This document shows, piece by piece, positions 35,016 to 42,492 of a DNA stretch of 64,000 nucleotides (position 1 is the stretch's first letter; each line of letters opens with the position of its first letter). The notes beneath the pieces are model-generated. The model had not been told where the DNA came from and did not search any database. It worked only from the letters and a program-made list of their open reading frames with translations. This DNA is from Catellatospora vulcania (GTDB lineage Bacteria; Actinomycetota; Actinomycetes; Mycobacteriales; Micromonosporaceae). A program made the position numbers and the translations under genes. The DNA lies in NCBI RefSeq assembly GCF_009720385.1, contig NZ_WARX01000001.1, positions 744,001-808,000 of the forward strand, read 5' to 3'.

Positions 35016-35068
35016 TCATGAACTTATGGCACGGCTGACCGGCGTGTCGTGCGCCTAACTTCATGATC
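35014..35068. repeat. 55-bp palindromic repeat, copy 3 (minus orientation)
   Basis: It has the same ends and length as copies 1, 2 and 4, and forms the left half of the 159-bp nested palindrome. Confidence 0.85.
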
Positions 35069-35119
35069 GATCAGGCCCCCCACCCGGCACGGGTGGGGGG
35101 CCTGATCGATCATGAAGTT
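35057..35119. terminator. 30-bp perfect stem at the centre of the nested palindrome
   Basis: Arms 35057-35086 and 35090-35119 are perfect, with a 3-base loop (gca), and include the G-rich block GGGTGGGGGGCCTGATC. The stem lies between the convergent EamA and desaturase genes, so it should terminate both. Confidence 0.8.
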
Positions 35120-35162
35120 GTGTCCAGGAAACGCCGTCGAACCGTGCCATAAGTTCATGATC
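35108..35162. repeat. 55-bp palindromic repeat, copy 4 (plus orientation)
   Basis: Right half of the nested palindrome. It has the reference-like sequence GATCATGAAGTTGTG at the left end and CATAAGTTCATGATC at the right end. Confidence 0.85.
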
Positions 35163-35215
35163 AACGCGGCGCGGCGCGGCGCGGCTCGGCGCGGCGCGCC
35201 GGGGTGGGGTGGTGG

Positions 35216-36157
35216 TCAGGCGGCGCGGGCGGCGGCGCGGGCCTGGTGGGCGGCGCGCTTTTCCTCGAAGCGGGTGGCGGCGGTGTCCAGCCTGCCCAGG
35301 ACCTCGACCAGCTCCTCGCGGGCGCGCTCGCCCTCGGCGGACAGGCCGGTGCGCTCCAGGACCTTGAGCTGGCGCAGCACGGGCATGACCACCTCGTCGT
35401 GGTGGATGCGCAGGTCGTAGATGCCGGCCATGGCGATCTGCACGGACTTGCGGCCGAAGTTCTCGATGGTGTGGCCGGGCATCTGGAACGACTTCACCAC
35501 GCGCAGGATCGCCTCCATGGTCGCGTTCGGGACCAGGTCGAACGAGGCCATCAGCAGGTTGCGGTAGAAGAGCATGTGCAGGTTCTCGTCCGCGGCGACC
35601 TTGGCCAGCAGCGCGTCGCAGATCGGGTCGCCGCTGATGCGCCCGGTGTTGCGGTGCGCGACGCGGGTGGCGAGCTCCTGCATGGAGACGTACGACAGGG
35701 AGCCGAGCACGTCGGGGTGGTCGGCGGTGAAGCCGGTCTCCATGTGCGTCATGCGGGCCCGCTCCAACGCGATCGGGTCGACGGCGCGCGTGGTCAGCAG
35801 GTAGTCGCGGATCGCGACGCCGTGCCGGCCCTCTTCTGCGGTCCACCGGTGCACCCAGGTGCCCCACGCGCCGTCGCGGCCGTACAGCGTCGCGATCTCG
35901 TGGTGGTAGCTGGGCAGGTTGTCCTCGGTGAGCAGGTTGACGATCAGCGAGGTGCGGGCGACTTCCGACAGCTTCGACTGGCTGGGCTCCCAGGCCTGGC
36001 CGCCGAGCGGTCCGTCGAAGTCGCTGCCCTGGCTCCACGGCACGTACTCGTGCGGGAACCACTCCTTGGCGGTGGACAGGTGGCGGTTCAGGTTGGTCTC
36101 CACCACCGGCTCAAGCTCGCGCAGCAGCACCAGGGTATCGGTGGTTTCGGTCGTCAA
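35216..36157 (-). CDS. Acyl-ACP desaturase (ferritin-like di-iron, DesA type)
   Basis: A 313-residue soluble desaturase introducing a double bond into acyl-ACP or acyl-CoA. Di-iron ligands are visible in three groups: EDNLPSYHHE, TAEEGRHG and ADENLHM, matching the two ExxH helices plus flanking Glu. The start is a TTG supported by AGGAGG 6 bp upstream; no better in-frame start follows closely. The promoter region carries two copies of a 12-bp palindrome, TACGGTACCGTA. It lies directly downstream of the acyltransferase gene, consistent with membrane lipid remodelling. Confidence 0.93.
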   Translation of the reverse strand: MTTETTDTLVLLRELEPVVETNLNRHLSTAKEWFPHEYVPWSQGSDFDGPLGGQAWEPSQSKLSEVARTSLIVNLLTEDNLPSYHHEIATLYGRDGAWGTWVHRWTAEEGRHGVAIRDYLLTTRAVDPIALERARMTHMETGFTADHPDVLGSLSYVSMQELATRVAHRNTGRISGDPICDALLAKVAADENLHMLFYRNLLMASFDLVPNATMEAILRVVKSFQMPGHTIENFGRKSVQIAMAGIYDLRIHHDEVVMPVLRQLKVLERTGLSAEGERAREELVEVLGRLDTAATRFEEKRAAHQARAAARAA

Positions 36158-36185
36158 CGCAGTCCTCCTGAGATGGGCTGGTAAC

Positions 36186-36212
36186 TACGGTACCGTAACC
36201 TACGGCACCGTA
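36186..36212. promoter_or_regulatory. Two direct copies of TACGGTACCGTA-type palindrome, probable TetR-type operator
   Basis: TACGGTACCGTA at 36186-36197 is a perfect palindrome. TACGGCACCGTA at 36201-36212 differs by one base and lies 15 bp away. Together they fill the 56-bp gap between the acyltransferase and desaturase genes and contain the TACGGT hexamer that would serve as -10 box on the minus strand, so binding would block the desaturase promoter. Confidence 0.6.
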
Positions 36213-36213
36213 A

Positions 36214-36945
36214 CTAGTCCTCGTCCGCGGAGTCCTTGACCTGGTCCGGGGCGGGAGCGGTACCGCCGAGGTGGGCCGGGAGCCACCAGGAGTCCTCAGG
36301 ACCCTGAGGTTTGTCCGGATACTCCTGCTGTGCCCGGTCGAGAAGTTCCTGCATACGGCGGTGCAGTTCAGCTGTGACAATGTCGGACTTATCCCGCTTG
36401 CTAGGATACATCGGCTCGCCGACCAAGATCGTCACGGCTACGTGCCGCTGGGTCAGCTTGCGCGGGCGCCCCTTCGTCCACAGGCGGTGGGGCCCCCAGA
36501 GCGCCATCGGGATCAGCGGCACCCCGGCCGCCGCGGCCATCCGGCCGGAACCGCCCTTCAGCTCCTTGACCACGAAGGACCTGCTGATCGTCGCCTCCGG
36601 GAAGACGCCGATGACCTCGCCCTGCTTCAGCGCCTCCAGTGCCGCCTTGTACGACGACAGGCCCGCCTCGCGGTCCACCGGGATGTGATGCATCCCACGC
36701 ATCAGCGGACCGGCGATGCGGTTGGCGAAGATCTCCTGTTTCGCCATGAACCGGACCATGCGCTTGGCCGGCTGCGCGGCGAACCCGCACAGGATGAAGT
36801 CCAGGTAGCTGATGTGGTTGCAGGCGATGACCGCGCCCCCGGTGGTGGGCACGTGCTCTGCCCCCTGCACGTCGATGCGCAGGTCAAGAACGCGAAATGC
36901 GGTCTTCGCGAGGGCGATCACGGGCGGGTATACGCGGTCCGACAT
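36214..36945 (-). CDS. PlsC-like lysophospholipid/1-acylglycerol-3-phosphate acyltransferase
   Basis: A 243-residue protein with the acyltransferase motif I NHISYLD (HX4D), a substrate-binding IPVDRE stretch, and motif III FPEATIS (the usual FPEGT with Ala for Gly). A Pro-containing motif IV also appears (VPLIPMALWGP). It should acylate lysophosphatidate or a related acceptor at the membrane. The first 62 bp overlap the 3' end of the MFS gene in another frame. A leaderless -10-like TACTGT lies 6 bp before the ATG, so it may have its own promoter. Confidence 0.9.
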   Translation of the reverse strand: MSDRVYPPVIALAKTAFRVLDLRIDVQGAEHVPTTGGAVIACNHISYLDFILCGFAAQPAKRMVRFMAKQEIFANRIAGPLMRGMHHIPVDREAGLSSYKAALEALKQGEVIGVFPEATISRSFVVKELKGGSGRMAAAAGVPLIPMALWGPHRLWTKGRPRKLTQRHVAVTILVGEPMYPSKRDKSDIVTAELHRRMQELLDRAQQEYPDKPQGPEDSWWLPAHLGGTAPAPDQVKDSADED

Positions 36946-38305
36946 GGCGTAACAGTAGAGCCCGTGCCTGGACGTCCCGACGGCGCGGCAGCCCCCACAC
37001 CGTCAGCGCCGCCGCCGCGAGCAGCAGCGCGGACACCGCGAACGCCGGACCCGGCCCGTATGCCGCGGCCAGCGCCCCCAGCGCGACGGAACCCGCGGCC
37101 GCGCCGAGCTGCAGCAGCAGCGACTGCACCGACAGCACGGTGGCCCGCTCGCCCGCCTCGACCCGGTCGTGCAGCAGCCGGCCCGTCGGCGCCACCGCCG
37201 CCCCCAACCCCAGGAACATCAGCAGGTACGCCGCCCCGGCCGCGACCACCCCGAGCCACCCGGTCAGCGCGGCCGTGCCGGCGAGCCCGGCCAGCCCCAG
37301 CGCGGCGAGCACGGTGCCCGCGCAGGCGGCCCGCCCCGGTGAGCCGAGCCACCTGGTCAGCGGCACCCCGAGCGTGCTGCCCACCCCGTCCGCCGCGAAG
37401 CCGACGGCCGCGACCAGCGCGTACGCCAGCACCCCGCGGCCCGTCCCGCCAGACAGCACCGCCATCCACGCCGGGGTCAGCAACTCGATCACCGCGAGAC
37501 CTGTCCCGGTCGCGGCGGCCACCAGCAGCACCCGTACCAGCACGTGATCCCGCCCGGCCAGGCGCAGCCCCGTGGCCACGGTCGCGGGCACCCCGCGCAG
37601 CACCGCCCCGAACCCCGGCCGCGGCCCCCGCGCCTCCGGCATCGCGAACACGACGACGAGCAGCAGCACCAGTTCGAACGCCGCCGCCAGCAGCACCGGC
37701 ACGGCCAGTCCGGCAAGCGCGCCGGATCCGACGGCGCCCGGTGCGCTGAGACCGGCCGACCCGGCCGCCACGGTCTCAGCCGGGTTCGCGGCGGCGGAGC
37801 CGTCCGCGGCCCCCGACGGCCACAGGAAGGGGATGACGCCCCCGGCGAGCACACCGAGGCCGAGGGCGGCCGACGCGGCCATCCCGCCGCGGGCCAGACC
37901 GGGCCCGAGGTCTGCGTCGCGACCCTCGGCGGCGTGGACCGCGTCGACGTACCAGGCTTCGGCCGGGCCGGAGGACAGCGCGCGGGCCACGCCGCGCAGC
38001 ACCGCGGAGACGACCAGCAGCCACACCGCCCCGGTCAGGCCGAGCAGGGCCAGCCCGGCCAGTCCCGCCGCGGCGGAGGCGACGAGCACGGGACGGCGGC
38101 CGAGCACATCGGACAGCCCGCCGGTCGGCAGCTCCAGCACCAGCACGGAGATCCCGTACACGGCGCCGATCGCCGCGACCTCGCCCAGGCTGAACCCACG
38201 TTCGAGCAGCAGCAGCACCAGGGGAGCGGTGTACAGCCCGGCCGGCAGCCAGGTCAGGAAGGTGATCAGCACGTACCGGCGGCGCGCCGAGTCCGCGGTG
38301 ATCAC
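36884..38305 (-). CDS. MFS transporter
   Basis: A 473-residue transporter with about 12 hydrophobic helices, beginning VITADSARRRYVLITFLTWLPAG. The loop motif LSDVLGRRPVLV after the second helix matches the MFS signature. A long Ala/Gly-rich loop separates the halves near residues 170-210. GTG 38305 overlaps the stop of the ArsR-like gene (GTGA), so the two are co-translated; the regulator probably controls efflux. Its 3' end overlaps the acyltransferase gene by 62 bp. The substrate is unknown. Confidence 0.88.
   Translation of the reverse strand: MITADSARRRYVLITFLTWLPAGLYTAPLVLLLLERGFSLGEVAAIGAVYGISVLVLELPTGGLSDVLGRRPVLVASAAAGLAGLALLGLTGAVWLLVVSAVLRGVARALSSGPAEAWYVDAVHAAEGRDADLGPGLARGGMAASAALGLGVLAGGVIPFLWPSGAADGSAAANPAETVAAGSAGLSAPGAVGSGALAGLAVPVLLAAAFELVLLLVVVFAMPEARGPRPGFGAVLRGVPATVATGLRLAGRDHVLVRVLLVAAATGTGLAVIELLTPAWMAVLSGGTGRGVLAYALVAAVGFAADGVGSTLGVPLTRWLGSPGRAACAGTVLAALGLAGLAGTAALTGWLGVVAAGAAYLLMFLGLGAAVAPTGRLLHDRVEAGERATVLSVQSLLLQLGAAAGSVALGALAAAYGPGPAFAVSALLLAAAALTVWGLPRRRDVQARALLLRHVGPRIPARDRPREDRISRS
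36952..36957 (-). promoter_or_regulatory. Leaderless -10 box (TACTGT) before the acyltransferase gene
   Basis: On the minus strand TACTGT ends 6 bp before ATG 36945, within the coding sequence of the MFS gene. Confidence 0.35.
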
Positions 38306-38880
38306 GCCGTCTCCCCGAGCCGGGGCAGGCCGGCCACGACGATGCTGACCGTGCGCGCGGCCGGATCGGCGGCGTCCTGCGCGGCCAGCTCGTCGACGTG
38401 GGCGTAGAACCGCTCCCACAGCGTGTTCAGCGAGGCCGGTGTGAGCCGGGGGAGCAGGTCGCCGACGCCGGAGGCCTCGACCCACTCGGCGGGCAGCGTG
38501 CTCAGCGCGAGCTCGTATGCCTCGACGTCCCTGATCAGGATGTCGACCTGCTGGCGGCGCATCACCGCGGACGCCTCGCGGCCCTCGGCGGTCGCGGCCA
38601 TGTCGACGGCGCTCCAGTCATTGACATGGTGCACCGCCTGCCAGCGGCGGGCGCGGGGGTGGCCCGGGTCGCCCGCTTCCGTGATGAACCCGTACTGCGC
38701 GAGTTTGCGCAGGTGGTAGCTGGTCGACCCGGTGTCGGTGGCGAACCGGTGCGCCAGTTCGGTCGCGGTCGCGGGTCCGTGTTCGCGCAGCGCCCCCAGT
38801 AGCCGCGCCCGCAGGGGGTGCGCGAGCGCCTTGAACTCCTCGACGTTGCCGACCCGGCGTACGCCCTCACTCTGACTCAT
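38302..38880 (-). CDS. ArsR-like helix-turn-helix regulator
   Basis: A 192-residue protein with an N-terminal winged helix (FKALAHPLRARLLGALREHGPATATELAHRF followed by TSYHLRKLAQYGFI) and a helical C-terminal part of about 110 residues of unknown ligand specificity. The overlapping GTGA with the MFS gene suggests it represses that transporter. ATG 38880 has a TACGGT box 7 bp upstream and no ribosome site. Confidence 0.9.
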   Translation of the reverse strand: MSQSEGVRRVGNVEEFKALAHPLRARLLGALREHGPATATELAHRFATDTGSTSYHLRKLAQYGFITEAGDPGHPRARRWQAVHHVNDWSAVDMAATAEGREASAVMRRQQVDILIRDVEAYELALSTLPAEWVEASGVGDLLPRLTPASLNTLWERFYAHVDELAAQDAADPAARTVSIVVAGLPRLGETA

Positions 38881-38887
38881 GTCCGGA

Positions 38888-38893
38888 ACCGTA
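38888..38893 (-). promoter_or_regulatory. Leaderless -10 box (TACGGT) of the ArsR-MFS operon
   Basis: On the minus strand TACGGT ends 7 bp before ATG 38880. Confidence 0.5.
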
Positions 38894-38944
38894 CGCCATG
38901 CAGAACTTCTTTTGCAAAGAATATTCTGTAAGCCCTGGCCGCGT

Positions 38945-39024
38945 CATGATCGCTCGACTTGCCTGGCAGGTGGCGAATCTTGAGCGCGCATACGCCCGTG
39001 TGCCAGGCAAAACGGACGATCATG
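38945..39024. repeat. Imperfect inverted repeat sharing 26 bp with 5118-5143
   Basis: CATGATCG...TTGCCTGGCA on the left pairs imperfectly with TGCCAGGCAA...CGATCATG on the right. The left part (38948-38973) is an inverted copy of 5118-5143 with one difference. It lies in the divergent space between the ArsR and FMN reductase genes. Confidence 0.65.
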
Positions 39025-39108
39025 GCGGGGTGGTCCGCCGGCGGCGGTGCGAGGCGGGGCGGCAGCGCGATACGGTGGCTGCGGCATTGGCGAACAGGGG
39101 AGGTAGAC

Positions 39109-39642
39109 GTGGCCGTTGTGGTCGCGATCAGCGGTTCGCCGTCACCGACCTCGCGGACCGCGCGGGTGCTGGCCAACGTGGCCGGTGCGCTCGACGCCGA
39201 GATCGACACCATCGCCGTCCGGGACCTGCCCGCCGACGTGCTGCTCGGCTGCGACCCGTCGCATCCGGTGATCCTCGACATCGCCGAGCGCCTGCGGGCC
39301 GCCGACGGCGTGATCGTCGCCACGCCGGTCTACAAGGCCGCCTACAGCGGCATCCTCAAGGCCCTGCTCGACCTGCTGCCGCAGTACGCCCTCGCGGGCA
39401 AGACGGTGCTGCCCCTGGCCACCGGCGGCACCGTCGCCCACGTGCTGGCCATCGACTACGCGCTGCGACCCGTGCTCACCACCATGGGCGCGACCCACGT
39501 GCTGCCCGGCTACTTCGTGCACGACCAGCTGATCAGCGACGACGCGGACGGCGGGATCGTCATCGCCGAACCGGCGCGCACCCTGCTCGACGGCGTGGTC
39601 GCCGTCTTCGCCGCAGCGCTGACCTCCAAGGTCGTCGCCTAG
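39109..39642 (+). CDS. NADPH-dependent FMN reductase (SsuE/MsuE-like)
   Basis: A 177-residue flavodoxin-fold reductase. The phosphate-binding loop is near the N-terminus (AISGSPSPTSRT). DGVIVATPVYKAAYSGILKALLDLLP in the middle is the family signature, and GGTVAHVLAIDYALRPVL typifies the SsuE branch that supplies FMNH2 to sulfonate monooxygenases. No such monooxygenase is nearby. GTG 39109 is selected for the GGGGAGG 5 bp upstream. Confidence 0.9.
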   Translation: MAVVVAISGSPSPTSRTARVLANVAGALDAEIDTIAVRDLPADVLLGCDPSHPVILDIAERLRAADGVIVATPVYKAAYSGILKALLDLLPQYALAGKTVLPLATGGTVAHVLAIDYALRPVLTTMGATHVLPGYFVHDQLISDDADGGIVIAEPARTLLDGVVAVFAAALTSKVVA

Positions 39643-39703
39643 CACGTGGCACGGGTGGCAAACCCGGTCGACGGATGCGGGGCGGTCCTGGATCATCCTG
39701 GCC

Positions 39704-40279
39704 ATGACAGTGCCGACAAGACAGATCCGGGCGCTGCACGACGACGAGACCATCACCGTCTACCAGGCGTACCGGCCGGAGATCGGCGATGCCGCGGCCG
39801 CCCTGGGGCGCTTCCCGGACTGGTACCGCCGCGATCGGATGACCTGGATCAAGCCGTCCTTCCTGTGGATGATGTACCGCTGCGGCTGGGCCGCCAAGGA
39901 AGGCCAGGAACGGGTGCTCGCCGTGCGCCTGCGCCGCGCCGGGTTCGACGCCGCCGTGCGGCAGGCCGTGCCGAGCCACCACGACCGCGACGTGTACGCC
40001 GACCAGGCCCAGTGGCAGCGGGCCCTGAAACGCTCCCCGGTGCGCGTGCAGTGGGACCCCGAGCGCGACCTGCACCTGCGGCCGCTGGCGCACCGCGCGA
40101 TCCAGATCGGCCTGTCCGGCTCGGCCGTCGACGGCTACGTCGACGAGTGGACCGTCGGCATCACCGACGTGACCGCGCTCGCCCACGAGATCCACGCGCT
40201 GGTCACCGCCCGCGACCTGGCCGGGGCGCAACGCCTGCTGCCCGCCGAGCAGCCGTACGCCCTCGGCGCGCAGTCCTAG
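39704..40279 (+). CDS. DUF4291 family protein
   Basis: A 191-residue protein recognised by the run IRALHDDETITVYQAY, RMTWIKPSFLWMMYRCGWA, VRVQWDPERD and YVDEWTVGITDVT. These are strongly conserved in DUF4291 proteins across bacteria and fungi, yet no biochemical function is established as far as I know. The conserved Arg, Trp, Lys and Asp residues could form an active site. It lies 61 bp after the FMN reductase gene and 165 bp before an AraC-type regulator. Confidence 0.88.
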   Translation: MTVPTRQIRALHDDETITVYQAYRPEIGDAAAALGRFPDWYRRDRMTWIKPSFLWMMYRCGWAAKEGQERVLAVRLRRAGFDAAVRQAVPSHHDRDVYADQAQWQRALKRSPVRVQWDPERDLHLRPLAHRAIQIGLSGSAVDGYVDEWTVGITDVTALAHEIHALVTARDLAGAQRLLPAEQPYALGAQS

Positions 40280-40443
40280 CGACGCCGGAGGCCGTACCGG
40301 TCCGGGCATGGCGCCGACGCCGGCCAGCCGGGCAACCGGCCCGCCGCGGTGACACCGGGCGGGTCCGCGTGATCGGATCGGTTCGGCATGATCGGGCGCG
40401 ACCGGGGGTCCCTCGACCAGGCTTGACGGCGAAGGGAGGCCAC

Positions 40444-41313
40444 ATGATCTCGGCACTCAACCGGCTCGTCGACCTCGTCGAGCAGCACCTCACCGAAGAG
40501 CTCGACCTCGGCGGGCTGGCCGGGTCGCTCGGCACCACCGAGTATCACCTGCGCCGGATGTTCTCGTCGCTGTCGGGCATGCCGCTGTCGGAGTACGTAC
40601 GCCGCCGCCGCATGACCGTCGCCGCCGCCGACGTGGTCCGCGGCGAGGACGATCTGCTGACCATCGCGGTGCGGCACGGGTACGGCTCGACCGAGGCGTT
40701 CGGCCGCGCGTTCCGGGCCGTGCACGGGGCGAGCCCCGGTGACGTCCGCCGCGACGGCGGCCCCCTTCGTACACAACCGCAGCTCAGGTTCCGCCTGACC
40801 GTCGAAGGGAGCATCCCCATGGACACCCGCATCGTCGACCGCCCCGCGTTCCGCCTCATCGGACACGCGGCCCGGGTGCCGCTGATCCACCACGGCGTCA
40901 ACCCGCACATCCAGCAGCACATCGCCGCCCTGCCGGTGCAGGAGCACGCCCGGCTCAAGGCCCTCAGCGCCGCCGAACCGGCCGGTCTGCTGCAGGTCAC
41001 CGACGGCGTCGACCCCGACGCGGTCGAAGGCACCGAGCTGACCTACCTGCACGGAGTCGCCGTGGCTGCGGATACGCCCGTTCCCGGCGACCTCGACGCC
41101 ATCGAGGTGCCGGCCGGGCGGTGGGCGGTCTTCAGCACCTCCGGGCCGTACCCGCAGGCGCTCCAGACGACCTGGGCCGCGACGGCCACCGAGTGGTTCC
41201 CGTCCAACCCGTGGCGGCTGCGGCCGGGGCCGTCGATCGTCGCGATCCTCGCCCGCGCCGACGACTTCAGCACCGCGACCTGCGAGCTGTGGCTGCCCGT
41301 CGAAGCGGCGTGA
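40444..41313 (+). CDS. AraC family regulator with GyrI-like effector domain
   Basis: A 289-residue protein. Two helix-turn-helix motifs of the AraC type occupy residues 1-105 (LTEELDLGGLAGSLGTTEYHLRRMF and LTIAVRHGYGSTEAFGRAFRAVHG). The C-terminal half (about 125-289) is a GyrI-like small-molecule binding domain ending in ATCELWLPVE. This is the Rob/BmrR-like multidrug-sensing combination. ATG 40444 follows AGGGAGG by 4 bp. The target genes are not obvious from the neighbourhood. Confidence 0.92.
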   Translation: MISALNRLVDLVEQHLTEELDLGGLAGSLGTTEYHLRRMFSSLSGMPLSEYVRRRRMTVAAADVVRGEDDLLTIAVRHGYGSTEAFGRAFRAVHGASPGDVRRDGGPLRTQPQLRFRLTVEGSIPMDTRIVDRPAFRLIGHAARVPLIHHGVNPHIQQHIAALPVQEHARLKALSAAEPAGLLQVTDGVDPDAVEGTELTYLHGVAVAADTPVPGDLDAIEVPAGRWAVFSTSGPYPQALQTTWAATATEWFPSNPWRLRPGPSIVAILARADDFSTATCELWLPVEAA

Positions 41314-41374
41314 CGTGCACCGGGACATGAGATGACCGCCCGGCGGGCGTCCTCCGGGAGGGCGTTCGCCGGGC

Positions 41375-41860
41375 CTAGGCGTCGTAGACCGTGGTGGGCA
41401 CGCCCGCGGCGAGCAGGGTGCCCGCGACGATCGGTCCGATGCGCTCCCAGCGTCCACCCGCCAGCCCGCAGCCGATGCGCGGCATGTGCACGGACGCGCC
41501 GAGACGCGATGCCTGTCCGGCGAGCAGGCGCAGGCACGACTCGACCGCCTCGTACCGGATCGGCGGTCCGGAGCTGCCGGTCTTCGTGCCACGCTGGGCG
41601 ACCATGTTCGCCACCCAGGTGTCCGGCAGCACCTGCACCAGGCGCACCGCGCCGAGGCCGAAGTCGTTGCGCGCCCGCTCGCGGTGCCAGCGCCGGAAGT
41701 CACGTTCCGGCTCCGGCCAGCGCCGGGAGATCGCCAGCACGAAGCCCTTGCCCCAGCCGCCGACGTCGTTGCAGACGTGCGCGATCACCTTCGGGCCTTT
41801 GGCCTGCGGGCTGGTCGCGTCGCCCTTGATGATCGTCAGCGTGGTCACGGTGGGCATCAT
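41375..41860 (-). CDS. Macrodomain protein (ADP-ribose binding/hydrolase)
   Basis: A 161-residue single-domain macro protein. The N-terminal strand is followed by GDATSPQAKGPKVIAHVCNDVGGWGKGF, the ADP-ribose loop with Asn and Gly residues as in ALC1-like/TARG1-like macrodomains. The second loop ends MPRIGCGLAGGRW, near the distal ribose. It is likely to bind or hydrolyse ADP-ribosyl groups. ATG 41860 (followed directly by a second ATG) is chosen; the ribosome site is weak. It is divergent from a NADAR gene with 73 bp between, so both are probably expressed together. Confidence 0.9.
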   Translation of the reverse strand: MMPTVTTLTIIKGDATSPQAKGPKVIAHVCNDVGGWGKGFVLAISRRWPEPERDFRRWHRERARNDFGLGAVRLVQVLPDTWVANMVAQRGTKTGSSGPPIRYEAVESCLRLLAGQASRLGASVHMPRIGCGLAGGRWERIGPIVAGTLLAAGVPTTVYDA

Positions 41861-41933
41861 GCCGCCGGGGTGTGACTTCGGTCGACCGAAATCGTGACGC
41901 GCGGCGGGACCGCACTGCGCCACACTGGCGGGC

Positions 41934-42488
41934 ATGTCACCTCGCAGCGTCGCCGAACTCGTCACCCTCGCCGAGCGCGGGCGGCGGGTGAAGTACCTGA
42001 TGTTCTGGGGGCACCAGCCGTCCGCGGACGGGAGCATCGGCCCGAGCTGCCTGAGCCAGTGGTGGGAGGCGCCGTTCACGGTCGACGGGCTGGCCTTCGC
42101 GACCGCCGAGCACTACATGATGTGGCGCAAGGCGACGCTGTTCGGCGACGCCGAGGTCGCGCAGCGGATTCTGGCGGTCGACCATCCGCAGCAGGCCAAG
42201 GGCCTGGGTCGCGAGGTCCGCGGCTTCAGCCAGGCCGTCTGGGAGCGGGAGCGGTACGGCATCGTGCTGGCGGGCAGCGTGGCGAAGTTCGGCCAGGACG
42301 AGGCGCTGCGGGCGTACCTGCTGTCGACCGGCGACCGGGTGCTGGTGGAGGCGAGCCCGCTCGACGCGATCTGGGGCATCGGCCTGTCGGCCAAGGAGGG
42401 CGACGCCTGGTATCCGCAGCGCTGGCGCGGCCTGAACCTGCTCGGCTTCGCCCTGATGGAGGCCCGCGAGCAGCTCGCGTACAGCTGA
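41934..42488 (+). CDS. NADAR (YbiA-like) family protein
   Basis: A 184-residue protein with the NADAR core: FWGHQPS, SCLSQWW, F-T-VDGLAFATAEHYMMWRKA, GREVRGFSQAVWERERYGIVLAG, and SPLDAIWGIGLSA. NADAR enzymes act on ADP-ribose N-glycosidic linkages, including removal of ADP-ribose from guanine in DNA. It is divergent from the macrodomain gene at 41375-41860, giving an ADP-ribose-metabolism pair. No ADP-ribosyltransferase toxin is recognised between or next to them. Confidence 0.9.
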   Translation: MSPRSVAELVTLAERGRRVKYLMFWGHQPSADGSIGPSCLSQWWEAPFTVDGLAFATAEHYMMWRKATLFGDAEVAQRILAVDHPQQAKGLGREVRGFSQAVWERERYGIVLAGSVAKFGQDEALRAYLLSTGDRVLVEASPLDAIWGIGLSAKEGDAWYPQRWRGLNLLGFALMEAREQLAYS

Positions 42489-42492
42489 GGCG

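Noticed and set aside
40276-41703. A 475-codon minus-strand open frame opposite the AraC/GyrI gene.
   Set aside because: Low-complexity translation; the plus-strand gene has two convincing helix-turn-helix motifs and a ribosome site.
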